Both the position numbers and the translations under genes were made by a program. This document shows, piece by piece, positions 18,092 through 26,757 of a stretch of 64,000 bases of DNA (position 1 is the first letter of the stretch; every line of letters starts with the position of its first letter). This DNA comes from Vibrio genomosp. F10 str. ZF-129 (lineage in GTDB: Bacteria > Pseudomonadota > Gammaproteobacteria > Enterobacterales > Vibrionaceae): NCBI RefSeq assembly GCF_000287055.2, contig NZ_AJYQ02000001.1, forward strand, positions 1 through 64,000. Reading direction: 5' to 3'. The notes under the pieces were generated by a model, which was not told the origin of the DNA, ran no database searches, and worked only from the letters and a program-made list of their open reading frames with translations.

Positions 18092-20086
18092 TTACCTCAG
18101 CCCTTGTTCTCTTAAGCGCTTATAGAGTGTGTTGCGGCTGATGTTCAGTTGCTTTGCCGTTGCTGACACATTGCGGCCATGTTGTTCGTAAACATTTAGC
18201 CATTGCGCGTTGTCAATCATCGTCGAAGCGCCTGTTACTAACTCATTTCTTTTTCCTAGTGCATCTATTCCTAATGCATCGGTTACTACAGCGTCTGTGA
18301 CTGAATTTTTAGTGATTGAAGTGTTAGCCTCCGCTGGGCGGGTGTTTGATGATCGAATACACTGATAAGTTTCATTTGAATCGACCGCGAGTATTGAAGG
18401 GGGCGTTGACTGATATTCGGCATCCAAAAGAAAATCGTCAGGTAGGTGGTCGGCCGTTACGGTTTCAGTGCCAGCCATCGCGAGTGCTATTTGGATGACG
18501 CTGACCATTTGACGAATGTTTCCAGGCCACGGGTGAGAAGTAAACATCTCCAGAACTTCTCGATTCAGTTTAGGCTGTTGATCGTCGAGAGAGAACGTGC
18601 TCAAGAGGTGCTCGATAAGCACCACTTTATCTGTCCGTTCACGTAGGGGAGGAAGGGTAATATTCAATCCCGTCACTCGATAGTACAAATCTTGGCGGAA
18701 AGTCCCTTGTTCTACATTGTTTTTCAAATGACAGTGCGTGGCGGAGACCAACTTGAAATTGACAGGGTAAGAGGTGGTTGAACCGAGTGGCGTCACTTGT
18801 CTTTCTTGTAAAACTCGCAAGAGTCGAGCTTGTACATTCATTGGCATATCACCGATTTCATCTAAAAACAAAGTGCCTTTATCTGCCTTTCTAATCAATC
18901 CAATGTAGCCTTTTTGATTGGCGCCAGTGAATGCCCCTTTTTCATAACCAAACAACTCAGACTCAACCAAATCAGCTGGAATCGCAGCGCAGTTAACCGC
19001 GATCATTGGGGCGTGTTTACGATCGCTTGCGAGGTGCAATGCATTCACGAACACTTCTTTACCCACACCGGTTTCACCATGAATCAGAATCGGGATATCC
19101 GTATTTAAAAGCCGACTTGCTTGGGAGATCGCCTTGGCAAGTCGAGGATCACCCATGTTGAGTTTGTCCAGTTCGATAGGGACTTTAGGTAGTGTATTCG
19201 ATGGCTTTTTTGTCGGGATTCGGTAATCAATCTTACGACCTACGGGCATTTTAGGTGGCGTCACAATCGCAAAGAAATTGTGTTTTGAGTGGCTGACTAA
19301 CGACATTGGATTGTAATGGGGATGAGAGAGTACTTGCGTCAATTTAACATCAAAGAGTTGATCAAGGCGTTGCAGTGCTAACCCTTGGCCCAACGTGATT
19401 TCTGCTCGGCGATTGGCGGAAATAATGACGCCATCTTCATTAAATACAAGTAACGATGACCACTGACTGTCTATATTTTCTGGAGAGGTATTGAACCAGA
19501 GGAGGTACTGATCATCTTGAAACTGAGAAGCGATAAGTTGATTCTCGATAGCTTGAGACATCAACTTGACCATGCCAAGTGTATGAGAGGTGGGCATGTA
19601 AGCGTCGCTTGATATGGATAAGACGCCGGCCATTTTTCTCTCTGAATCAAATAATGGGGCAGCGGATCCCATCATGAAGCGGTTCGACGTTAAAAAGTGT
19701 TCATCACGAAAGACTTGAACAATTGACCCTGTTTCTAGAGCCGTTCCAATGGCGTTAGTTCCGATCAAACTCTCGCGCCAATGTGCGCCATTTTGAAACA
19801 CATCAGGTTGATGCTTCGAGAAAAACCGTTGCTCTCCCCAATTTTTTAAAACCAATCCGTTAGTGTCCGTTAAGGTAATCAAGCAATTACTGTTAGCCAG
19901 CAAACTGTCATAGAAAGGCAGAACTTTATGATGTGTGGTTTTTATGAGCCCTGAATGTTCATCTAACGCTTGGTTGAACAGATAGCCGGTTTCTAACTCA
20001 ACGGTGGGGTTGCTGCTGTGTGATAGCCCGGATTGACGGCAGCGCTGCCAAGATTGTTCAATGATTGATTGATGTTTATCGTCCAT
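18092..20086 (-). CDS. Sigma-54-dependent transcriptional activator, AcoR-like
   Basis: Enhancer-binding activator of 664 residues. The N-terminal third (about 60-200) resembles a GAF-type sensor domain and a PAS-like segment follows. The central AAA+ domain (about 315-545) has Walker A GETGVGKE, the sigma-54 contact loop GAFTGA and Walker B LFLDEIGD. The C-terminus ends in a Fis-type helix-turn-helix (NVSATAKQLNISRNTLYKRL). Between them lies a low-complexity linker of about 70 residues. It is divergent from the ABC importer operon, whose promoter has a sigma-54 site and repeated TGTTC/GAACA elements, so it very probably controls that operon. Confidence 0.92.
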   Translation of the reverse strand: MDDKHQSIIEQSWQRCRQSGLSHSSNPTVELETGYLFNQALDEHSGLIKTTHHKVLPFYDSLLANSNCLITLTDTNGLVLKNWGEQRFFSKHQPDVFQNGAHWRESLIGTNAIGTALETGSIVQVFRDEHFLTSNRFMMGSAAPLFDSERKMAGVLSISSDAYMPTSHTLGMVKLMSQAIENQLIASQFQDDQYLLWFNTSPENIDSQWSSLLVFNEDGVIISANRRAEITLGQGLALQRLDQLFDVKLTQVLSHPHYNPMSLVSHSKHNFFAIVTPPKMPVGRKIDYRIPTKKPSNTLPKVPIELDKLNMGDPRLAKAISQASRLLNTDIPILIHGETGVGKEVFVNALHLASDRKHAPMIAVNCAAIPADLVESELFGYEKGAFTGANQKGYIGLIRKADKGTLFLDEIGDMPMNVQARLLRVLQERQVTPLGSTTSYPVNFKLVSATHCHLKNNVEQGTFRQDLYYRVTGLNITLPPLRERTDKVVLIEHLLSTFSLDDQQPKLNREVLEMFTSHPWPGNIRQMVSVIQIALAMAGTETVTADHLPDDFLLDAEYQSTPPSILAVDSNETYQCIRSSNTRPAEANTSITKNSVTDAVVTDALGIDALGKRNELVTGASTMIDNAQWLNVYEQHGRNVSATAKQLNISRNTLYKRLREQGLR

Positions 20087-20143
20087 CTTAAAATTAACTC
20101 AGTTCGGATTCTACGTTTTAAAAAATTAAGTATTTATTCTAAT

Positions 20144-20226
20144 TGTTCGTATTGGAACACAAACGTTCACAAAGTGTTCAGTCAACATATCACCAATCAT
20201 TTCCACTTGAACACATTTTGTTAACA
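20144..20226. promoter_or_regulatory. Candidate upstream activator sites (TGTTC/GAACA inverted repeats)
   Basis: A perfect inverted repeat TGTTC-N6-GAACA lies at 20144-20159. Further half-sites occur at 20175-20179 (TGTTC) and 20209-20213 (GAACA), with the palindrome TGTTAACA at 20219-20226. They lie 130-210 bp upstream of the sigma-54 promoter, the normal distance for enhancer sites of such activators. Confidence 0.6.
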
Positions 20227-20355
20227 AATGTTACTTGGATCTCACCTGATGAATTGTAATTAAAGCGCCTTTTTATCAATTATCTTTAATGATTTCTATA
20301 TAAATAAAGGGCTGCGAGCTTGGTGTGTGAATGAATTGTTAATGAAATGATGTTT

Positions 20356-20371
20356 TGGCATGACTTTGGCA
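20356..20371 (+). promoter_or_regulatory. Sigma-54 (-24/-12) promoter
   Basis: TGGCATGACTTTGGCA matches the consensus TGGCAYR-N4-TTGCW at all defined positions but one, with GG and GC at the correct 10-bp spacing. Transcription would begin near 20383, about 40 bp before the first importer gene. Confidence 0.85.
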
Positions 20372-20421
20372 ATATCGAACAATATCGAAAGTGATTTTGT
20401 TCAGAGCTCAAGGAGTGTTAA

Positions 20422-21510
20422 GTGTCATTAAGATTGGATAAAGTGAACAAACTGGTGGATGGAGAGGCGCACATTTCAGATGTGAGCCTGACCTTCGAAC
20501 CGGGCTCATTTAATGTATTGCTCGGGCGAACACTGGCAGGGAAGACCTCATTGATGAGGCTCATCGCAGGGTTGGATCGCCCAACATCAGGGAGTATTTG
20601 GGTAAACGGTGTTGATGTCACTGGCGTGTCTGTCCGTGAAAGAAACATCTCAATGGTGTACCAGCAATTCATTAATTATCCCAACTTGACTGTGTTTGAA
20701 AATGTCGCGTCCCCGTTACGTCTGGCCAAAATGGCCGAAAGTGACATCAAAGAACGCGTTCATGCCACCGCAGCCATGCTACAAATCACAGAGCATCTCC
20801 ATAAGCATCCTTTAGAGTTATCAGGCGGGCAGCAACAACGTACGGCCATGGCGAGAGCCTTGGTGAAAGACGCTGAAATCATTTTGTTTGATGAGCCATT
20901 GGTTAACCTTGACTACAAATTGAGGGAAGAGCTTCGACAAGAAATGCGCGAGCTATTTCAAGCGAGACACACCATTGCCATTTACGCGACGACGGAACCC
21001 AATGAGGCGCTAGCACTCGGAGGAACGACCACAATATTGCACGAAGGGCGAGTGATTCAATCGGGTTTAACGCCTTCGGTGTATCACAAGCCAGACAACG
21101 TAGACTCGGCCATTTTGTTCAGTGAGCCACCGATCAATCTGATCAATGGTGAGATCACCGACAACGAAGTGACCTTTGATAAAACCTCACACTTTCCACT
21201 TAACCAGTCCTTGAGCAAGTTAGATAAAGGCGAGCACCTTTTTGGGATTCGTCCTAGCCATCTCAGTTTACTGCCAAAGAACGATGATGATGTTGAGCTC
21301 ACGGTTCAAGTGGAAGTGGCGGAGATCAGCGGCTCAGAAACCTTTTTGCATGTTCGAAACGATCTTCTTGATTTGGTTCTGCACTTACCGGGTGTTCACA
21401 GTTATGACGTCGATGAAAGCATCAAAATCTATATACCCATCCATAAATTCTATGTGTTCGGGATGGATGAGCAGCTCATCCATTCCCCAACTCATGATGT
21501 AAGAGGATAA
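20422..21510 (+). CDS. ABC importer ATP-binding protein 1 (GlpS-like)
   Basis: ATPase of 362 residues in the carbohydrate-type (CUT1/MalK-like) group, with a C-terminal regulatory (TOBE-like) domain from about 235. Walker A GRTLAGKT (about 35-42), signature LSGGQ (133-137) and Walker B ILFDEP are intact. The H-loop histidine is replaced: the family VTHD position reads ATTE (Thr191). The GTG start follows AGGAGT. It is the first gene of the importer operon and the probable counterpart of rhizobial GlpS. The presence of DUF2160 and a large binding protein supports a glycerol-type importer. Confidence 0.85.
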   Translation: MSLRLDKVNKLVDGEAHISDVSLTFEPGSFNVLLGRTLAGKTSLMRLIAGLDRPTSGSIWVNGVDVTGVSVRERNISMVYQQFINYPNLTVFENVASPLRLAKMAESDIKERVHATAAMLQITEHLHKHPLELSGGQQQRTAMARALVKDAEIILFDEPLVNLDYKLREELRQEMRELFQARHTIAIYATTEPNEALALGGTTTILHEGRVIQSGLTPSVYHKPDNVDSAILFSEPPINLINGEITDNEVTFDKTSHFPLNQSLSKLDKGEHLFGIRPSHLSLLPKNDDDVELTVQVEVAEISGSETFLHVRNDLLDLVLHLPGVHSYDVDESIKIYIPIHKFYVFGMDEQLIHSPTHDVRG

Positions 21511-21515
21511 TCGAG

Positions 21516-22619
21516 ATGGTTCAAATCACACTCAATTCATTGGCTCATACCTACGATAAAAAACCGACAGATTCCTCTATTTATGCCATTAAAGAAATGA
21601 ATCATGTCTGGAAACAAGGTGGCGCATACGCTCTGCTTGGCCCGTCTGGTTGCGGAAAATCAACACTGTTAAACATCATTTCGGGGCTCATGAGTCCGTC
21701 ACAAGGCGAAGTCCTGTTTGATGAGTTGAAAGTGAATGATCTGCGCCCACAGGATCGTAATATCGCTCAGGTTTTCCAGTTCCCAGTTATCTACGACACC
21801 ATGACGGTGTATGACAATTTGGCCTTTCCACTTCGTAATATGAAAATTCATAAGACCAAAGTGCACTCAAAGGTGACTGAGATAGCGGAGATTTTGGAGC
21901 TCACCAATGTGCTCTCGAAAAAAGCGCAACACCTCACCGCCGATGAAAAACAAAAAGTCTCTATGGGGCGTGGACTAGTGCGAGATGATGTATCGGCGAT
22001 ACTGTTTGATGAGCCGTTAACGGTGATCGATCCACAACTGAAATGGAAACTGCGTAGAAAGCTTAAGCAGATACATCAACAGTTTAATATCACCATGATT
22101 TATGTCACCCACGATCAGCTTGAAGCATCTACCTTCGCGGATGAAATTGCGGTGATGTACAACGGTCAAATTGTTCAGTTTGGTACTCCAAGAGAGCTGT
22201 TTGAACGGCCGAATCATACTTTCGTTGGCTACTTTATTGGCAGCCCCGGCATGAACCTAATGGAGGTCACTCCAACAGAAACGGGCGTTCGTTTTGACGA
22301 TGTCGACATCCCATTATCTGAGGCCTACCGACACGCGATTGCTCAAACGAGCAGTAGCAACATCAAGATAGGCATTCGCCCGGAATTTGTTCACATATGG
22401 GAAAAAGCCAACGACACGGCACTGCGGTGCAAAGTACTGCATGTGGAAGATTTGGGCACCTACAAGATTGTTACGCTGAAATTAGGGCTGCATGAAATTA
22501 AAGCGCGCCTACAAGAAGATCAGGTTGTTCCTAAAGACGAGGCTTTTATTAGCATTCCAGAGCAATGGACGATGCTGTATGTCGATGAGTTTCTGGTCAA
22601 TGTGGGGGATGTGGCATGA
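21516..22619 (+). CDS. ABC importer ATP-binding protein 2 (GlpT-like ATPase)
   Basis: Second ATPase, 367 residues, with normal Walker [10 protein letters not shown] (42-50), Walker B ILFDEP and H-loop VTHD (His199). Its signature motif is degenerate: LTADEKQ (140-146) stands where LSGGQ is expected. It should pair with ATPase 1, giving one normal composite site (its own Walker motifs with the intact signature of ATPase 1) and one degenerate site. It begins 5 bp after ATPase 1 and overlaps the first permease by 4 bp. Likely equivalent to rhizobial GlpT, which is unrelated to the glycerol-3-phosphate antiporter of the same name. Confidence 0.85.
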   Translation: MVQITLNSLAHTYDKKPTDSSIYAIKEMNHVWKQGGAYALLGPSGCGKSTLLNIISGLMSPSQGEVLFDELKVNDLRPQDRNIAQVFQFPVIYDTMTVYDNLAFPLRNMKIHKTKVHSKVTEIAEILELTNVLSKKAQHLTADEKQKVSMGRGLVRDDVSAILFDEPLTVIDPQLKWKLRRKLKQIHQQFNITMIYVTHDQLEASTFADEIAVMYNGQIVQFGTPRELFERPNHTFVGYFIGSPGMNLMEVTPTETGVRFDDVDIPLSEAYRHAIAQTSSSNIKIGIRPEFVHIWEKANDTALRCKVLHVEDLGTYKIVTLKLGLHEIKARLQEDQVVPKDEAFISIPEQWTMLYVDEFLVNVGDVA

Positions 22620-23479
22620 ACAAAGTCACTAATAACAAAGCGTGGTTTTTAGTTTTACCGGTTTTTGCTCTGGTGGCATTCAGTGCCATTGTGCCGTTGA
22701 TGACGGTAGTGAATTACTCTCTACAAGATATTTTTGATGCTAATTCGGCCTACTTTGTTGGCACCGAGTGGTATCGAGATACGCTCAACGATGAGCGTTT
22801 GCACAGTGCGCTTTTGCGACAGTTTGGGTTCACTTTTACCATATTAATGATTGAGGTTCCCCTTGGCATTATCGTCGCCCTGACTATGCCAACAAAAGGA
22901 AGATGGTCGGTGTTCTGCTTGATTATTCTGGCGGTTCCTTTACTGATTCCTCTTAATGTGGTCGGGACTATTTGGCAGATTTTTGGTCGCGAAGATATTG
23001 GACTATTTGGTTGGGCACTCAACAGCATAGGGATCGACTATAACTACGCAGGCGATCCGTTGGATGCATGGCTCACTGTGATTCTCATGGATGTGTGGCA
23101 TTGGACGTCGCTCATTGCGCTGTTGTCTTACTCTGGTCTTCGCGCTATCCCTGATGCGTATTACCAAGCAGCGAATATCGACCGCGCTTCAACCTGGTCC
23201 ATTATCCGTTACATCCAGTTGCCAAAGCTGAAAAGCGTCCTGCTGATAGGCGTGCTGATTCGCTTTATGGACAGCTTCATGATCTATACCGAACCGTTTG
23301 TATTAACGGGTGGTGGGCCGGGTAACTCAACCACATTTTTAAGCCAAACCCTAACTCAGATGGCGATCGGTCAGTTTGATATTGGCCCTGCCGCTGCATT
23401 CTCGATCATCTACTTCCTCATTATTTTGTTGGTGAGCTGGGTGTTCTATACCGCAATGACACACGGCGAGAATAAATAA
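22616..23479 (+). CDS. ABC importer permease 1 (GlpP-like)
   Basis: Integral membrane permease of 287 residues in the MalF/UgpA-like family. Six predicted hydrophobic segments and the EAA-loop region (about 181-200: YYQAANIDRASTWSIIRYIQ) fit a sugar-type ABC permease. It overlaps the upstream ATPase by 4 bp and is followed 10 bp later by the second permease. Confidence 0.88.
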   Translation: MNKVTNNKAWFLVLPVFALVAFSAIVPLMTVVNYSLQDIFDANSAYFVGTEWYRDTLNDERLHSALLRQFGFTFTILMIEVPLGIIVALTMPTKGRWSVFCLIILAVPLLIPLNVVGTIWQIFGREDIGLFGWALNSIGIDYNYAGDPLDAWLTVILMDVWHWTSLIALLSYSGLRAIPDAYYQAANIDRASTWSIIRYIQLPKLKSVLLIGVLIRFMDSFMIYTEPFVLTGGGPGNSTTFLSQTLTQMAIGQFDIGPAAAFSIIYFLIILLVSWVFYTAMTHGENK

Positions 23480-23489
23480 GGAAATTATC

Positions 23490-24314
23490 ATGTCGATGAC
23501 GAAATCTAAATACACCCGTTACACACAAATAGTCGGTTTGGCGTTCTATATCATTTGCCTGATGTTGCCTATCTACTGGCTATTGAACATGTCGTTTAAA
23601 GAGAACCAAGAGATTCTCGGTGGGCTGAGTTTCTTCCCTGAAAATTGGACGTTCCAGAACTACGCCACCATTTTTTCAGATTCCAGTTGGTATATGGGCT
23701 ATGTCAATTCCATTACCTACGTGGTCATGAACATGGTGATTACGCTAACGGTTTCATTGCCTGCTGCGTATGCGTTTTCTCGCTATAAGTTTGTGGGTGA
23801 TAAGCACTTGTTCTTTTGGTTATTGACCAATCGAATGGCGCCGCCTGCCGTGTTTTTGCTGCCTTTCTTTCAACTCTACTCTTCGGTTGGTCTGTTTGAT
23901 ACCCACATTGCCGTTGCCCTTGCGCACTGTCTTTTCAACGTGCCGCTTGCGGTTTGGATTTTGGAGGGCTTTATGTCGGGGGTGCCTCGTGAAATCGACG
24001 AGACCGCGTACATAGATGGCTACAGCTTCCCTAAGTTCTTCTTGAAGATCTTCTTACCAATGATCCGCTCTGGTATTGGCGTATCGGCCTTCTTCTGTTT
24101 CATGTTCAGTTGGGTCGAACTGTTGCTTGCTCGGACGTTAACTTCTGTGGATGCAAAACCGATATCCGCGGTGATGACCCGAACTGTCAGTGCGTCGGGG
24201 ATTGATTGGGGCGTATTGGCAGCAGCAGGCGTATTAACGATTCTACCGGGCATATTGGTGGTTTGGTTTGTTAGAAATCATGTCGCGAAAGGTTTCGCAT
24301 TGGGTCGAGTATAA
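23490..24314 (+). CDS. ABC importer permease 2 (GlpQ-like)
   Basis: Integral membrane permease of 274 residues in the MalG/UgpE-like family. The EAA-loop is visible around EIDETAYIDGYSFPKFFLKI (about 169-188). It forms a heterodimer with permease 1. It lies in the middle of the operon with short gaps on both sides. Confidence 0.88.
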   Translation: MSMTKSKYTRYTQIVGLAFYIICLMLPIYWLLNMSFKENQEILGGLSFFPENWTFQNYATIFSDSSWYMGYVNSITYVVMNMVITLTVSLPAAYAFSRYKFVGDKHLFFWLLTNRMAPPAVFLLPFFQLYSSVGLFDTHIAVALAHCLFNVPLAVWILEGFMSGVPREIDETAYIDGYSFPKFFLKIFLPMIRSGIGVSAFFCFMFSWVELLLARTLTSVDAKPISAVMTRTVSASGIDWGVLAAAGVLTILPGILVVWFVRNHVAKGFALGRV

Positions 24315-24326
24315 GGAGTAAGCAAA

Positions 24327-24599
24327 ATGGCTTGGATGGCGTGGACCACACCTTCAGCACTGTTCTTTCTTGGGATTGGTTTGATTTTATTAACGATGAC
24401 GATTTATGAAATCACAACACCTTGCATAGAACGAAAAGGATTTTTACCGATTACGACCACTCGTGGCGATCGATTATTTATTGGGTTACTGAGCTCTGCA
24501 TTTGTCCATCTTGGATTTATTGGACTCTCGGAACTCTCTATCTGGGTGCCTTTTACTCTTAGCGTAATTTGGCTTGGTACCGTTTTGAAATGGGGATAA
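24327..24599 (+). CDS. DUF2160 small membrane protein of the importer
   Basis: Protein of 90 residues with hydrophobic segments at about 8-25, 50-66 and 70-86. It begins with MAWMAWTTPSALFFLGIG and matches the DUF2160 family, which is encoded within glycerol-type ABC importer operons. Its function is not established. The start follows AAGGAGT by 7 nt. Its position between permease and binding protein genes implies a role in the transporter. Confidence 0.82.
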   Translation: MAWMAWTTPSALFFLGIGLILLTMTIYEITTPCIERKGFLPITTTRGDRLFIGLLSSAFVHLGFIGLSELSIWVPFTLSVIWLGTVLKWG

Positions 24600-24741
24600 A
24601 TACAACGAACTGAGGGTGCGTTTTTGCCGGTACTTTTTCACGAAGACCAAACAGTCATTCGATGTGAAAAAGACCGTCAGTGATGTAACAGCGCAACAAA
24701 TAACGTGAAACACGAATACTCATAATTGGAGTTATATAATA

Positions 24742-26463
24742 ATGAAAATGGATATCAAAAAGTCTTATCTCTCTCGCTGCATGGCGCTTTCTATCGCTTT
24801 TGCTGCGCTTGTTCCAAATGCTTACGCTGATATGGCGGCAGCCAGTAAGTGGTTGAACGAAGAGTTTACCCCTTCAACGATGACCACCAGTGAACAAGAG
24901 AAAGAGATGCAGTGGTTCATTGATGCAGCGAAACCGTTTAAAGGCATGGAAATTAACGTGGCGTCTGAGACCCTCACGACCCACGAATATGAAGCCAAAG
25001 TGCTCGCGAAGGCTTTCTATGAAATTACTGGGATCAAAGTCAATCATGACTTGATTCAAGAAGGGGATGTGGTCGAAAAACTGCAAACGCAAATGCAGAC
25101 TGGACGTAATATCTATGATGGTTATGTTAACGATTCCGACCTGATTGGTACGCATGTCCGTTACGGAAAAGTTGTGCCTATTTCAGACTTTATCGCCGGT
25201 GAAGGAAAAAGCGTCACCAACCCGTACTTAGATTTACCCGATTTCATTGGGTTAGACTTTACGACCGGCCCAGACGGTAAGATTTACCAGCTTCCAGATC
25301 AACAGTTTGCCAACTTATACTGGTTCCGTGCGGATTGGTTTGAGCGTGATGATCTCAAGGCACAATTTAAAGAAATGTACGGCTATGAGTTGGGTGTGCC
25401 ACTAAACTGGTCTGCTTATGAAGACATTGCTGAGTTCTTTACTGACAAAGTGAAAATGATCGATGGTGAGCGCATCTATGGTCACATGGATTACGGTAAG
25501 AAAGATCCATCACTGGGCTGGCGCTTTACCGATTCATGGTTCTCAATGGCTGGCGCGGGCGATAAAGGCATTCCAAACGGGCTTCCTGTTGACGAATGGG
25601 GCATTCGTATTGAAGGGTGTAGCCCAGTCGGTTCCGATGTGGCTCGTGGCGGCGCGACCAATGGCCCAGCTGCGGTTTACGCAACAACCAAGTACGTGGA
25701 TTGGCTAAAAAAATACGCGCCACCTGAAGCACAAGGTATGACGTTTGGTGAAGCAGGGCCAGTACCTGCACAAGGTTCTATTGCGCAGCAAATCTTTTGG
25801 TATACCGCCTTTACTGCTGATATGACCAAACCTGGTTTGCCCGTTGTGAATGAAGACGGTTCGCCAAAATGGCGCATGGCACCTTCTCCACGCGGACCTT
25901 ACTGGGAAGAGGGCATGAAACTCGGCTACCAAGATGCGGGTGCATGGACATTCCTAAACAGTACGCCTTTGGATAGACGCCAAGCGGCGTGGTTATACGC
26001 ACAATTTGTGGTCTCAAAATCCGTCAGTCTTAAGAAAACACTGGTTGGTCTAACGCCGATTCGTGAGTCGGATATCAACTCTCAAGCCATGACCGATGCC
26101 GCGCCTCAACTGGGTGGTTTGGTTGAATTCTACCGCAGTGATGCACGTAAGCAGTGGACACCAACAGGCACGAACGTCCCTGATTATCCGAAGCTTGCTC
26201 AGCTGTGGTGGCAACACGTTTCTGAAGCGGCGAGTGGCGAAAAAACACCACAAGAGGCATTGGATGGATTAGCACAAGCGCAGGACAAAGTGATGCAGCG
26301 TCTTGAGCGCAGTGGTGTTCAAGGTGAATGTGGGCCGAAACTGAATCCGAAGAAAGATCCTGATTACTGGTTGTCTCAACCGGGTTCTCCGAAAATGAAG
26401 CTGAAAAATGAGAAACCGCAAGGCAAAACGATTGCTTATAAAGATCTGATTGCTAAAAGCTAA
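24742..26463 (+). CDS. ABC importer substrate-binding protein (GlpV-like)
   Basis: Periplasmic binding protein of 573 residues, much larger than typical sugar-binding proteins but the usual size for the GlpV group. A signal peptide lies at about residues 1-29, cleaving near AYA-DMA. The mature protein has many aromatic residues in the expected ligand lobes (for example YWFRADWF, LGWRFTDSWFSM). It is the last gene of the operon and is followed by a strong terminator about 100 bp on. Glycerol as substrate is inferred from family and operon content; no glpK or glpD is adjacent. Confidence 0.85.
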   Translation: MKMDIKKSYLSRCMALSIAFAALVPNAYADMAAASKWLNEEFTPSTMTTSEQEKEMQWFIDAAKPFKGMEINVASETLTTHEYEAKVLAKAFYEITGIKVNHDLIQEGDVVEKLQTQMQTGRNIYDGYVNDSDLIGTHVRYGKVVPISDFIAGEGKSVTNPYLDLPDFIGLDFTTGPDGKIYQLPDQQFANLYWFRADWFERDDLKAQFKEMYGYELGVPLNWSAYEDIAEFFTDKVKMIDGERIYGHMDYGKKDPSLGWRFTDSWFSMAGAGDKGIPNGLPVDEWGIRIEGCSPVGSDVARGGATNGPAAVYATTKYVDWLKKYAPPEAQGMTFGEAGPVPAQGSIAQQIFWYTAFTADMTKPGLPVVNEDGSPKWRMAPSPRGPYWEEGMKLGYQDAGAWTFLNSTPLDRRQAAWLYAQFVVSKSVSLKKTLVGLTPIRESDINSQAMTDAAPQLGGLVEFYRSDARKQWTPTGTNVPDYPKLAQLWWQHVSEAASGEKTPQEALDGLAQAQDKVMQRLERSGVQGECGPKLNPKKDPDYWLSQPGSPKMKLKNEKPQGKTIAYKDLIAKS

Positions 26464-26569
26464 CAGCTAGTGAGCATTTGCTATGATTTCTAGGTCTAGC
26501 GGATTAGGTGCAGTCTTTGTAGGGAGTTGCAACCGACCGTGAGATCGAAAAATTTCTTCATTAAAATCG

Positions 26570-26614
26570 ACACCCACCTTGCTATGTCAGTCAGTACGGT
26601 GGGTGTTTTTTATT
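26570..26614 (+). terminator. Importer operon terminator
   Basis: ACACCCACC and GGTGGGTGT form a 9-bp stem around a 19-nt loop, followed by TTTTTATT. It closes the importer operon about 110 bp after the binding protein gene. Confidence 0.85.
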
Positions 26615-26757
26615 CCTTTTGTCCATTTTTGAGATGTCTTGTGAACAGTTTGAACACCTCGTCATGTTTATTGTAATCATGTGCTTATAACACTCTCGAA
26701 TTATGTGTCCCTATGCTAATCTCATTCTATCTGCGGCAAGAATAGTATGAGCGTATT

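Larger units (their letters stand above)
20087..20421. other. Divergent control region of the importer operon
   Basis: A 335-bp spacer between the activator and importer genes. It carries clustered TGTTC/GAACA half-sites at 20144-20226 and a sigma-54 promoter at 20356-20371. The stretch between (about 20227-20355) is AT-rich and could hold a DNA-bending site, though I see no clear IHF match. Confidence 0.65.
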
